From positions 1 through 64,000 of the forward strand of contig NZ_RQXT01000030.1 of assembly GCF_003863365.1 (NCBI RefSeq): DNA of 64,000 nucleotides, in the 5' to 3' direction. Below the pieces are notes generated by a model. The model did no database searches. It had not been told where the DNA came from and saw only the letters and a program-made list of their open reading frames with translations. Position 1 is the stretch's first letter, and every line of letters begins with the position of its first letter. The position numbers were made by a program, and so were the translations under genes. Source of the stretch: Mesorhizobium tamadayense (GTDB taxonomy: Bacteria; Pseudomonadota; Alphaproteobacteria; Rhizobiales; Rhizobiaceae). Shown here in pieces: positions 1 to 7,879 of this stretch.

Positions 1-384
1 CATCTTTCCGGCGGCGACGCCGAACTCCAGGCACTCGCCGCCGGCGGGTCGCTCGATGTGGCATTCGAGATTTCCGGCACCGCGGCCGGCCTTGCCGCGG
101 CGATCGCCACCGTCCGACGCGGCGGCACTGTGGTCCAGGTGGGTAATCTTCCCGGCGGCCAGATGCCGGTGCCAGCCAATGCGGTGATGGCCAAGGAGCT
201 CGACCTCAAAGGCACCTTCCGCTTTGGCACGGAGTTCGGCCGCGCCGTCGATCTCATCGTTGCGGGGAAGGTGGACGTACTGAAGCTGGTAACCGCGGAG
301 CGCGCGCTTTCTGCCGCCCCCGATGCCTTCCGCCTTGCCGCCGACCGTTCGCAGAGTGTCAAAGTCGTACTGACAACAGGATAG
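1..384 (+). CDS. Zinc-type alcohol dehydrogenase, L-idonate 5-dehydrogenase-like (C-terminal part)
   Basis: The reading frame is open from the first base of the window, so only the last 127 or so residues are present. They match the C-terminal half of the medium-chain dehydrogenase family. The nucleotide-binding fold ends in a run like DVAFEISG, followed by GGTVVQVGN, and the closing catalytic segment contains DLKGTFRFG and a VDLIVAGKVDV helix typical of L-idonate 5-dehydrogenases. Such enzymes oxidise L-idonate to 5-ketogluconate with NAD(P). The zinc ligands lie upstream of the window and cannot be checked. Sorbitol or threonine dehydrogenase is the main alternative. Confidence 0.8.
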   Translation, partial: HLSGGDAELQALAAGGSLDVAFEISGTAAGLAAAIATVRRGGTVVQVGNLPGGQMPVPANAVMAKELDLKGTFRFGTEFGRAVDLIVAGKVDVLKLVTAERALSAAPDAFRLAADRSQSVKVVLTTG

Positions 385-963
385 CTCTCAGGCGGCGAGA
401 ATGCGCGGCTGAGGAAACCTCGGGTCTCGTTGCAGATAGACAATCTGCTCCACAGCATGGGGTGAAAGCGGAATTCTTATGCTCGTTCTGCGGTGTGCGC
501 TCTTTGACCCATAACGGCCGAACAGGGCACGGCCGCGTCAGGTTCGTACCAAGAAGCGGGCTTTCCGGGCTGCGACACGCATGCCTTTCAACGCGGTAGC
601 CGTTTGCCTGCGCTCTGCGCCGGCATTAAACAGCCCACATTCCGGGCCGCCCCAGTGCCGGCACGCGCCAAGGGACTGACAATTGCTCGAGGAGCTGGAG
701 CAATGCAATGAGCACGAGCCCGCTATGCTGGGGGCGAGACGCTTCAGCGTCTGGATGCCGAGCGCCAAAGCTTGGTCTGTGTCCGTCTTGGCAAAGTTCG
801 ACATGTCGGTCAAGAACGCGCCAAACGCGGACTTGATTACGCGTTTTGAGCGACCGACCCAGGTACGCAAGGGCTGCCACATGGAGACGGGAACAGGCAT
901 GCGTTCGCTATAGGGGATCTGCGCCTCCGCCGCGGATATCGCAACCAGAATATTGTTCTGGTT
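385..963. other. No supported gene; degenerate intergenic stretch
   Basis: Several open frames exist on both strands here, but they overlap one another, have no recognisable domain and lack the codon pattern of the neighbouring genes. I see no RNA gene, repeat or convincing promoter. It lies between a truncated dehydrogenase and an Excalibur pseudogene and is probably decayed accessory DNA. Confidence 0.5.
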
Positions 964-1140
964 TCAGCACAGCGTCTCGCACGCGACGCCGTCGCCGTCC
1001 CGATCGAGCTTCCGGCCCCACGAGCAGTTGTGCAGATATCACTGTGCTTCGTCTCACGAGCTAATCTGAGAACAGTAGCGGCGCGGCGCGCACGAATAAC
1101 TGCCGCTCTGCGCCACCGGCTTACGGCTAACGACGCTGAG
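964..1140 (-). pseudogene. Excalibur calcium-binding domain protein, broken by two nonsense codons
   Basis: One minus-strand frame reads a canonical Excalibur domain: a Cys-rich lead (SYSCAPRRYCSQISS), then DEAQ, YLHNC, the calcium-loop LDRDGDGVACE and a closing TLC before the natural stop at 964-966. Two TGA codons interrupt it at 1039-1041 and 1054-1056. They sit where family members have a Tyr (EAQ-Y-YL) and a Cys (SS-C-DE), each one base from the expected codon. The frame is otherwise uninterrupted, so these are point mutations and not frameshifts. Excalibur proteins are small secreted or surface proteins, often linked to nuclease-like modules. The N-terminal signal peptide is not identifiable. 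Confidence 0.75.
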
Positions 1141-1261
1141 AGGCGGGCTCGACGGCACCGCGCCGTCGGCATGGCGACGCGCGCGACTCTAACGGTGCTT
1201 GGAAGTTGCCGACCCACAGGCCGACCTTCGCCGCTTCCGCCTTCGCCTGCTGCGGAAGCTG

Positions 1262-1524
1262 TCCACATCGACGAAGCTCGCCGGACGAACAGCGCTCATG
1301 CGTGTGGCGGCGGTGGAAAACCGCAGCGCCTCGTCGGCAAGAACCTCGTCCATCAGGCCCTGCAATGGCGCAATGGCCTTTCCGCGAATTGGCATGCCAT
1401 CCGCGAAGACAAAGAGCGCGCCGCCTTTTGATGCGGACACATTGGTGATCTGCTCGAGAACAGCGGGCCACTTTTCCGCTATAAACGCAGATTCATAAAG
1501 CGCATCGACAATTTCTGTGAGCAT
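1262..1524 (-). pseudogene. LuxR-type transcriptional regulator, N-terminal remnant
   Basis: About 88 residues starting MLTEIVDALYESAF, with EKWPAVLEQI and GGALFVFADG, resemble the N-terminal sensory part of a rhizobial family of HTH LuxR regulators. After a PASFVDVDSF run the frame turns into low-quality Arg-rich sequence, and a neighbouring frame briefly continues (KVGLWVGNF). This indicates a frameshift followed by loss of the rest. No DNA-binding domain is present. The family assignment rests on recognition of the N-terminal pattern only. Confidence 0.45.
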
Positions 1525-1571
1525 TCGCACCCATCTTGCGTAGCCTATTTGTTGTGCTTCAAATGCGTACG

Positions 1572-1785
1572 CTAGGGCGTGTCTTCAGTTAGGGGATCCT
1601 TGGCCTTCAGCTCGCGAATGGTCTCCGCCAGATCGTTCGTGTCGATCTCGTAGAGCACCAGATATCGATAGGGCGTCGCCGCGCTTTGCTCGGGGCTCAG
1701 TCGGAAGCGCTGGGCCGAAACCAGTCCCGGTAGCCTTAAAATGTCATGCAGGTGGCGATCATACCAGGATTAAACTCTGCACTGC
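1572..1785 (-). pseudogene. DUF4286/EthD-like dimeric alpha-beta barrel protein, remnant
   Basis: A minus-strand frame reads WYDRHLHDILRLPG, then AQRFRL, TPYRYLVLYEID and LAETIRELKAK before a TAG at 1572-1574. This is the body of the small DUF4286/EthD-like ferredoxin-fold family that begins with an EFN.WYD motif. Here the EFN is one frame away from WYD: a base is missing around 1767-1771. Further upstream the frame has a stop and no clean start. About two thirds of the gene is recognisable. Confidence 0.6.
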
Positions 1786-1789
1786 ATCG

Positions 1790-2565
1790 CGTCCCTCGAC
1801 ACATCAGCCAACCTGTATGTTCATCTCCGCAATCAGTCGCTCGCGACCGGCCAGGGAGTTCAGCACCACGGCTCGGTGTCGCCGAAGCGCTGTCGCAGCT
1901 CGATTGGAGCGACGTCATCGTTGCAAGCTTCGCGCCTTATACGCGCAGCATCAAGCAGCGCCAACGAACCCGGCGTGCGCTCGCCAGCAGCCTGGTCGTG
2001 CCCTCAGCGAAGCGCCATCCAGCTGTCTCGATCGTTTACGCGGCCTGCATTTTCAGGTGGTCGCTCGGTAATGTTCATCAGCGGCGCCCTGGTGCTGATC
2101 GCCGGCGCAGCCGCCAGCCAACGCTTGCGATCATTCTGTCGAGAATCGTGCTGGTTTACGGCAGAGCGATGATCCGTCCGCATGACTGCGGGCGCCCCTG
2201 CACCCGAAGTAGTGGTGGCTGGGCTGGTACCTGAACTGCTGCCGCCGTCATCCGCAGTGCACGGAACGCTTCTCGCCGTTATCTACAGGACGCTGGTTGA
2301 CGCGAGCGGCTTTGACGCTGCGCAACTCTTCACGCAGCCGGGAACACTGTTCCTTCTATGTCGGTCAGCAGCGCGGTGTCCCGATGCAATTTACGGCTGT
2401 ACCAAGGTCCGATCCGATCCCGGCGCGATAGACGTTCCTGGATTGCGGGCGCGAAATGGGCGTCAAGGTCATCGCGGAGCCGGGCAAGAGCATGGCGGGG
2501 TTGGCCGGCATCGCCGGATGGACGTGGGTGGTGGTCGTCGGGCTCAGTTGACAGGGCACGGATAA
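1790..2565. other. No supported gene; decayed coding-like DNA
   Basis: The plus strand has several overlapping open frames of 70-160 codons, none with a recognisable domain or a good ribosome-binding site. Short stretches look coding-like in alternating frames (about 2180-2330 and 2350-2550), which fits a gene broken by multiple frameshifts. I could not name the ancestor. Confidence 0.4.
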
Positions 2566-2643
2566 ATGAAAATCGTCAGTGAGCAATTGGTCAATAAGGG
2601 GGGTGGGAGTATATTTGGCCAGAATACGCAACAAGAGTTAGCT

Positions 2644-2910
2644 ATGACTAAAGAACCTTATGCTAAAAAATTGCTTCCCGATGAGAATCCAAGAGATTTC
2701 GCTCGGAAGGAAGCCAAGGAAAGGATGACGGGAGAAGACTGGAGCGAAAAGCATGATGCTTTCGAGCAGCACCTCGCAATCATAATGGACAAGGCTACCG
2801 ACGACATCGCCGCCATCCTAAGCGCTGGCGACAAGTTTGTGATCGACATCCGCATAGCGGTCTGGATGTGCTTCGCGGTGCTGTGCGTGATCGCTTGGCG
2901 CGTCTGGTGA
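2644..2910 (+). CDS. Small hypothetical membrane-anchored protein
   Basis: An 88-residue protein with a charged, Lys/Glu-rich N-terminal half (PYAKKLLPDENPRDF, GEDWSEKHD), an amphipathic helix, and one hydrophobic C-terminal segment (AVWMCFAVLCVIAW) that is probably a tail anchor. The frame is open further upstream to 2566, but the internal ATG at 2644 starts the part with coding-like composition. Its first third is richer in A and T than the surroundings, which hints at transfer. I do not recognise a family. Confidence that it is a gene is moderate. Confidence 0.45.
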   Translation: MTKEPYAKKLLPDENPRDFARKEAKERMTGEDWSEKHDAFEQHLAIIMDKATDDIAAILSAGDKFVIDIRIAVWMCFAVLCVIAWRVW

Positions 2911-2947
2911 TCAGCGCCAGGCGCTGCTAGCCATCTCGTCCCGGACC

Positions 2948-3420
2948 ATGTTGCCACATATTTGTGCGCAAGTTCATGCCTCGAAAGCCTGCGTCCTGGC
3001 GCTCAATAAGTCGGCTTCCAAGGCGGCGCTGTTTTCCGGCAGCTCGGTCACCAAGCTGAAAGGCTGCTCTGTCATGTCGGATTCCACCGCCGCGGACGCC
3101 ATCAAGCTTCAGGGTTCGGCAGGTTTCGACGCCGATTGCCTGATATCGGCGGGTGGCATGTCGCTGAGCAACCCGGTTACGACTGTCTGCGCGAAACCGA
3201 TCATCAAGGCCGTGCCCGCTGCCGATCCCTTTGCCGACCTGCCGGCGCCGGCGGCCAGCAACCCCTAAAAACACCAAGCAAGCGACCTTGAGCCCCGGCA
3301 CATATTGCAACGGGCTCAGCCTCAGCGGCAACGTCACCCTTGCGCCTGGCGTCTATGTCATCCAGAGCGGGGACTTCAAAGTTAACTCGACCGCCGTTAT
3401 TTCCGGGAACGGCCTCACCA
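2948..3420 (+). pseudogene. TadG-like Flp pilus assembly protein, frameshifted fragment
   Basis: The first frame (2948-3266) contains LKGCSVMSDST, ADAIKLQGS, DCLISAGG and NPVTTVCA. A second frame carries on from about 3262 with LSPGTYCNG, NVTLAPGVYVIQ and SGDFKVNSTA. Together these are the beta-rich C-terminal region of rhizobial TadG-type proteins of Flp/Tad pilus loci. The switch lies in the CCCCTAAAAA run near 3262-3272. The N-terminal membrane helix is absent, and the C-terminus stops abruptly at about 3420, where unrelated coding begins. No other tad gene is nearby, so this is a stranded remnant. Confidence 0.65.
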
Positions 3421-3430
3421 TCTCCTTACC

Positions 3431-3994
3431 CGCTTTTTCGACACACAGCCATTCAAGTCCGCGGAAGCCTTTTCCCAGGCGCACACTCCGGACGTGCCGC
3501 CGATCGAATATCTTCCGATTCAACCCGTACCGGCTTTGACCGACTATTACGCCCAAGCCGGCCTCCCGGCAGAATATGCCGGTGCCCCGACTACCGGAAT
3601 GACTGATTCCGAAAAGAGAATGTCATCACCGGTTAACGGCGCTGAGGTGATGCCGACTGCCGCTGCGATCGCGAAAGCAACAAAGGAGCCCGCAACTCGC
3701 ACCGTGAATCGCAAAGCCAGCCTGCCGCAACCGAAACGCGCTGAGGCGTCGAGTGGCGGATTTGGAAACGAAGCGGAGGTGACAGCGGACGTAGCGGCTA
3801 TCGACGCGCGGATTAAGATAGCCGAAGAAAGCCTGAAGCCCAGCGCTGAACGCCTCAAGGAGACGGTTTCTCAGAAAGTCGAAAAGCTCGGCCAAGCATC
3901 GCCCACGAAACGGCGGAACTATCTCGACATTTTCGCGACGACGGTTCCCGATCCCATCGAACTCGGCCTGGAGGTCGCCGACGCCCAAGCATAA
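3431..3994 (+). CDS. Hypothetical protein, N-terminus lost at a junction with the TadG-like remnant
   Basis: The frame is open from about 3422. It reads RFFDTQPFKSAEAF and VPPIEYLPIQPV, then a basic Ala/Pro-rich linker, a predicted coiled-coil of about 50 residues (VAAIDARIKIAEESL, ERLKETVSQKVEKL) and a closing ATTVPDPIELGLE. The first ATG-like start in frame is at 3494, but coding similarity of style extends upstream of it without a start, so the true N-terminus was probably removed when this DNA was joined to the pilus fragment. I do not recognise the family; the helix-rich layout is phasin-like, but this is only a guess. Confidence 0.4.
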   Translation, partial: RFFDTQPFKSAEAFSQAHTPDVPPIEYLPIQPVPALTDYYAQAGLPAEYAGAPTTGMTDSEKRMSSPVNGAEVMPTAAAIAKATKEPATRTVNRKASLPQPKRAEASSGGFGNEAEVTADVAAIDARIKIAEESLKPSAERLKETVSQKVEKLGQASPTKRRNYLDIFATTVPDPIELGLEVADAQA

Positions 3995-4235
3995 AATGCC
4001 AGTTTGGGTTTTTATGCGTTGCTGTCGAAATTCACAGGTGAAGTGTATCGCTCAGAACAGAAGAAAAGTGCCGTGCCAGCGGCGGAGGGAACGTCGCAGG
4101 AGAGTGCACTCGCCGTTCGTCGCGGTGGTGTCGGCTTCGCGAGACCTTCATACCAACGCAAGGTAGGGAGGTCGGCGGCCCAGCCATGATTGACGGACCA
4201 AACGTTGGAACTGCAGCCTGCACGACATGCGGCGT

Positions 4236-4904
4236 TTAAGTGTGTCGCGACGGATCCCGACGCATCATCCAGATGTGCACGCTGCTGCCTGGAACATCCG
4301 CCTCTCCAACGACCCGAAAGCCACGGCGTTGGTAGTAGAGCGCGTTTTCTAGTGTCGGCGCTTCAAGGTAGCAGGGGATCCCATCGCGGTCGGCGGCATC
4401 GAAAACTGGCTGCATCAAGAGTTCGCCGATGCCTTGGCGCTGCCACTCCGGGTCAACACCAAGCATCGCAAGGTACCAATGAGGGTCTGGTGCATATCGG
4501 GGGTGGAAGGCGTCCAAGCACTCGGCCAGTTGCTTGAACCGCATCCAGGGCTCGGCGCCGATCTGACCCGGGATGCCCGACATCCCAGTCGCCGAAAAGT
4601 CCTCTTCGGATGGCGGAGACGCCCCGGGCGGAAACCAAAGTGCCACGCCCCGCACCGGCTCCCAAGTACAGTAGGGAGTCCCGGTCCGCACAACGAACTG
4701 CACCAGGGTGCGTGCCATTGTCGGCGCGAGCTGCTCACGTGCCACGCGGTCGGGCAGTACGAACAGAAGGCCTGGATCAGCGGCGAATGACCTGACCAAC
4801 ACATCCGCTGCTGGGTCCAGCAGCGAAATTGGAAGTCGTACCACATCAAGCGAGCGCACTTCGGCATTTCCTCTTCGACCAGTGTCCACTAGTGCATGTG
4901 ACAC
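4236..4904 (-). CDS. GNAT family N-acetyltransferase
   Basis: A 222-residue protein. The acetyl-CoA-binding motif A of the GNAT fold is clear near residues 148-165: the beta-strand YLAMLGVDPEWQ followed by RQGIGELLM, which fits the Q/R-x-x-G-x-G/A signature. Motif B follows as YLEAPTLENALYYQRRGF. The N-terminal half has the usual helices and a WEPVRGVALWFPPG strand. Members acetylate a primary amine on a small molecule or protein; the substrate cannot be told. It stands alone between decayed regions and appears intact. Confidence 0.85.
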   Translation of the reverse strand: MSHALVDTGRRGNAEVRSLDVVRLPISLLDPAADVLVRSFAADPGLLFVLPDRVAREQLAPTMARTLVQFVVRTGTPYCTWEPVRGVALWFPPGASPPSEEDFSATGMSGIPGQIGAEPWMRFKQLAECLDAFHPRYAPDPHWYLAMLGVDPEWQRQGIGELLMQPVFDAADRDGIPCYLEAPTLENALYYQRRGFRVVGEADVPGSSVHIWMMRRDPSRHT

Positions 4905-4968
4905 TACGCAACTAGTGCCTCATGTCCAGCTGTCTCGAACGTCCGCCTCGCGCCGTGTTCGGGACGTT

Positions 4969-5165
4969 CAGATTGCGATCGGCCGTGCCTGAAAGCTGCA
5001 GGCAAGAAGGTTGGCGCGAAATGAGCGCTGAAGCCTCGCCAGATACGTGCCATCCGGTTCTTCCTCGATCGAGAAGTTCGCTTGCGTGATCTGGCGTTCT
5101 TGACCTCGCGATCGATAGCAAGCTGCGCGGTTGCGACCTTGTGAAGATCAAGATCGGCAGCCTGG
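4969..5165 (-). pseudogene. Unidentified protein, C-terminal remnant with one frameshift
   Basis: Two minus-strand frames complement each other. One reads LDLHKVATAQLAIDREVKNA down to about 5095, and the other reads FSIEEEPDGTYLARLQRSF and ends RPIAI before a stop at 4969-4971. Joining them with one shift around 5080-5095 gives a plausible C-terminus of about 65 residues. I could not assign a family. The surrounding sequence from 4905 to 5293 holds no intact gene. Confidence 0.35.
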
Positions 5166-5293
5166 TTGCTAGTCCGGACATTCGAACGCGTGCGATCGTG
5201 GGCAGCAGAAGACGGGCGCCCCGTTCAATTCGAACTGATGGCCGACGCCCGAGCGAGCTTGTTGGTGTGGCTCGAGCTACGTGGCGGAACGAA

Positions 5294-5407
5294 TCCGGCC
5301 GTCCAACGATAGCCCCGCTGTAGGCCAGCCGCATGAGAGGCGAGAATAATTTGGACAAGACAGAGCACGCAAGTCGCTACAATCATCACCTCCAGTTCGA
5401 AGCTCAT
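5294..5407 (-). pseudogene. MAPEG family membrane protein, N-terminal fragment
   Basis: About 38 residues, MSFELEVMIVATCVL, VQIILASHAAG, LQRGYRWTAG, match the first transmembrane helix and the RG..W loop that open MAPEG proteins (membrane-associated eicosanoid and glutathione metabolism). Intact members have four helices and about 130 residues. Here similarity stops after the first helix and the frame continues into unrelated Ser/Arg-rich sequence. It lies directly beside another decayed gene end, suggesting a deletion junction near 5290. Confidence 0.55.
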
Positions 5408-5519
5408 TCGCTCATTCAACCTCACACCTCGCTGTTAGTCACTCGAATTGCCAGAGCGCGCCGATTAAAGCGTCGCTCCTGCTCTTCAGTGCCTTCGATG
5501 CTGATAAGGTCAGTCAAGT

Positions 5520-7034
5520 CTATATCGAGGCAGTGCCTTCACGCTGCTTGACGGCGAATTCCTCCTCCGGCGAATAGACCAGCGTTCTGCGGCCATAGGC
5601 ACCGAAATAGACGATCGCCAGTGCATACCAGGCCGCCACCCCGATGATGCCCTGGCGGTAGAGCGGATCTGTGAGTTGGAAGGCGATCGTGATCAACGCG
5701 ATGATTACCGTCAGCCACGCGCCGGGCACGCCGAAGGGGCTCCTGTAGGGGCGTTCAATGTTCGGGAAACGACGGCGCAGTTGCAGAAACGTCAGCCCCT
5801 GCAGAAGATACGAGAACATAGCGCCAAAAACGGCCATGTTCAGGAGCGTGCCGCCGATGTAAGTGCCGGCGGCTCCGCCGCCTTGGGTGAACCAGATCAC
5901 CACCATCACCAGAAAACCCAGCAGTGATCCCGCGGCAAGCGCCACGTTGGGCGTCTTGTGCTCGCCGTGCGTTACCGAGAGGAAATGCGGGAAATAGCCG
6001 GCGCGGCTCAGCGAATATATCTGACGTCCGTATGCGAAAATGATTGCGTGAAAGCTCGCTACAAGTCCGGCGACTGCGAACAGTGCGAGTACCTTCGCCC
6101 AGCCCGCTCCGTAGATGACCCTGAAGCCATCAAGGATAGGCTCACCCGACGTTCCGTAGGCAAAGGATCCGTCGGGCAGGGCCGGGTTGATGATCAGGAT
6201 CAGGAAACCCGTTGCCAGGAGCGTGAACATGCCGAGCATGATGCCTTTGGGCATATCACGCTTGGGATCTACCGATTCTTCGGAGGCAAGTGGCAATTGC
6301 TCAATGGCGAGGAACAGCCACACCGCAAAAGGCATCGCCGCGAAAATCCCCCTGAGGCCGAACGGCAGGAATGGCCCGTGCCCGTCCGGCAGCGCGATTG
6401 CCGCCCCATCCGGTCCGGCTCCGACATTCATGGCATTCTTGGCGAAGTCGAATTGTCCCGATGCCAGCGCGCTGACGAAGAAGAAGACCAGGATGGCCAG
6501 AGCGATGAGCGTGACGACAACGGTAACCCCAAACGAAAGAGCGACACCACGCACGTTCAGCCCGACAAAGATCAGGTAGCCGACAAGCCACCAGACCGGC
6601 TGCCATGCGTCCGGGGTGCCTGTGATGGCCGTCATGTAGGTGCCTATGAAATAGACCACGACCGCCGGGGTGAGAACATATTCAATGTTTTCCGCAATGC
6701 CGGTGATGAAGCCGCCCCACGGACCGAACGCCGTGCGCGCAAAGGAATAAGCGCCGCCGGTATGTGGCAGCGCCGGGCTCATCTCGGCGATAGAGTAGGT
6801 CAGGCCGAGATACATGACGGCGATCAGCACCGTCCCGACGAACATGCCGCCCCAGCCGCCGACGGCGAAGCCGAGGTTCCAACCTGAAAAGTCGCCCGAG
6901 ATGACGGCGCCGACGCCAAGTGCCCACAACGAGAAGACGCCGGCGTGGCGCTTCAGCACGCGCTTTTCAAAGTATTCGGAACCGGGAATGTGATAGGAGA
7001 CACCCCCTTCGTGTTTCTTAGGTTCCCCAGCCAT
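5520..7034 (-). CDS. eat: Ethanolamine permease-type amino acid/amine transporter
   Basis: A 504-residue APC-superfamily transporter of normal length, with about 12 hydrophobic segments. Family hallmarks are the first helix GVGAVISGDFSGWNLG, AEMSPALPHTGGAYSFAR in the second to third helix region, and ENIEYVLTPAVVV, all characteristic of the proton-coupled ethanolamine permease (Eat) family rather than general amino acid permeases. It acts in the inner membrane, probably importing ethanolamine or a similar amine. The ATG at 7034 is preceded by GAGAGGG. No eut ammonia-lyase genes are adjacent, so the substrate is inferred from family only. Confidence 0.85.
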   Translation of the reverse strand: MAGEPKKHEGGVSYHIPGSEYFEKRVLKRHAGVFSLWALGVGAVISGDFSGWNLGFAVGGWGGMFVGTVLIAVMYLGLTYSIAEMSPALPHTGGAYSFARTAFGPWGGFITGIAENIEYVLTPAVVVYFIGTYMTAITGTPDAWQPVWWLVGYLIFVGLNVRGVALSFGVTVVVTLIALAILVFFFVSALASGQFDFAKNAMNVGAGPDGAAIALPDGHGPFLPFGLRGIFAAMPFAVWLFLAIEQLPLASEESVDPKRDMPKGIMLGMFTLLATGFLILIINPALPDGSFAYGTSGEPILDGFRVIYGAGWAKVLALFAVAGLVASFHAIIFAYGRQIYSLSRAGYFPHFLSVTHGEHKTPNVALAAGSLLGFLVMVVIWFTQGGGAAGTYIGGTLLNMAVFGAMFSYLLQGLTFLQLRRRFPNIERPYRSPFGVPGAWLTVIIALITIAFQLTDPLYRQGIIGVAAWYALAIVYFGAYGRRTLVYSPEEEFAVKQREGTASI

Positions 7035-7134
7035 CGTTTGTCCCTCTCTGTTGATTTAAGGTTGTTCCAAATGCAAGGCGATCTGCTAAAACGATCCCGT
7101 CACCGCCCCCCATATCCATTCGACACCGGGAGTC

Positions 7135-7479
7135 TCATTGGTTGGACCACCAGCTGTGAAGAGTTGACGCTAAGCTTGCAGATTTACGGTCCCTTCTCTT
7201 GAGTCGAAGCAACGCGTCTTCCGATCTATAGATCAATCCTGGCTCGACGATCCATTCACCAGGGGAGAGCGATTCGACATCGTAACGTCCGTCAGGAAGG
7301 CGTGCTGCAAGCCCAACATAGCGATAGCGAGTGCCGGAGGAATCTGTGACTGAGCCAAAGATTGGTCGGTCTGCGAGGTAGCCGACGATCGCGCTTTCAG
7401 CACCAGATTGCGAAACCGCGGGGCCAGCAATCCTGAGCGTGTAGTATTCGATCGGAACGCTTCTCGTGCCGAGGCGCAT
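7135..7479 (-). CDS. Conserved small hypothetical protein
   Basis: The frame is open from 7542, but the ATG at 7479 (MRLGTRSVPIEYY) is preceded by GAGGAATAAGCTG, a good ribosome-binding site at the right distance, and makes a 114-residue protein. The composition is that of a soluble beta-rich protein: PIFGSVTDSSGTRYRYVGL, LPDGRYDVESL, and SPGEWIVEPGLIY. No known domain or catalytic motif is evident. It lies upstream of the permease on the same strand, 100 bases away, so the two could share a transcript. Confidence 0.55.
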   Translation of the reverse strand: MRLGTRSVPIEYYTLRIAGPAVSQSGAESAIVGYLADRPIFGSVTDSSGTRYRYVGLAARLPDGRYDVESLSPGEWIVEPGLIYRSEDALLRLKRRDRKSASLASTLHSWWSNQ

Positions 7480-7692
7480 CAGCTTATTCCTCGTTAAAGG
7501 AACGCATTTCGCAGTATGCTCGCACGGGCTCAATAAATCCATCCGTGTGATGATCCGCGCAGGTAATGCACCTGTTCAAATCGCCAGCTAAAGCCGGATT
7601 TTGCGTTTCAAACGGGGTTGTCGTTTGCGTGTTGGTTGCGGAAGGGACGCAGCGCCGCTGGCCAGCATCCAACCGAAGTGCCAGTGCGATCG

Positions 7693-7875
7693 TCAGTCCT
7701 GCCGAGCTTGAGCTGAAGGCTGTTTGAGGCGAAGTCGGCGGATCAACCAAGGCATTGTCAGACCCTGTGCGAAGAGCGAAAAGGCGACAACCGCGAAGGC
7801 ACAGCCAAGAGACCGTGAGGCAATGGGAGTGAGGAACAACGCCTCGCGAGCACCAAGGAGGCGATCCAATTACAC
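7693..7875 (-). pseudogene. Cation/proton antiporter (CPA-type), C-terminal tail only
   Basis: A minus-strand frame reads LLGAREALFLTPIAS, then CAFAVVAFSLFAQGLTMPWLI and RRLRLKQPSA before a TGA at 7693-7695. This is the last transmembrane helix and tail of Na+/H+ or K+/H+ exchangers. The frame closes upstream at a TAA near 7870, immediately next to the stop of the ClC gene at 7880, so the body of the antiporter was deleted at that point. Only about 55 of a usual 400-600 residues remain. Confidence 0.65.
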
Positions 7876-7879
7876 GCGC

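Noticed and set aside
964..1140. TGA recoding (selenocysteine) in the Excalibur gene
   Set aside because: One of the two TGAs replaces a Tyr, there is no visible stem-loop after either, and the surrounding genes are decayed.
1746..2234. A 162-codon plus-strand ORF and its overlapping neighbours
   Set aside because: No ribosome-binding site or recognisable domain, and it starts inside the DUF4286-like remnant.
3989..4017. Inverted repeat GCATAAAA / TTTTATGC as a terminator
   Set aside because: The stem is only 8 bp, A/T-rich, with a 13-base loop; it overlaps the stop codon and is weak evidence.
5958..6887. A 309-codon plus-strand ORF
   Set aside because: Shadow of the ethanolamine-type permease; highly charged, with no domain.
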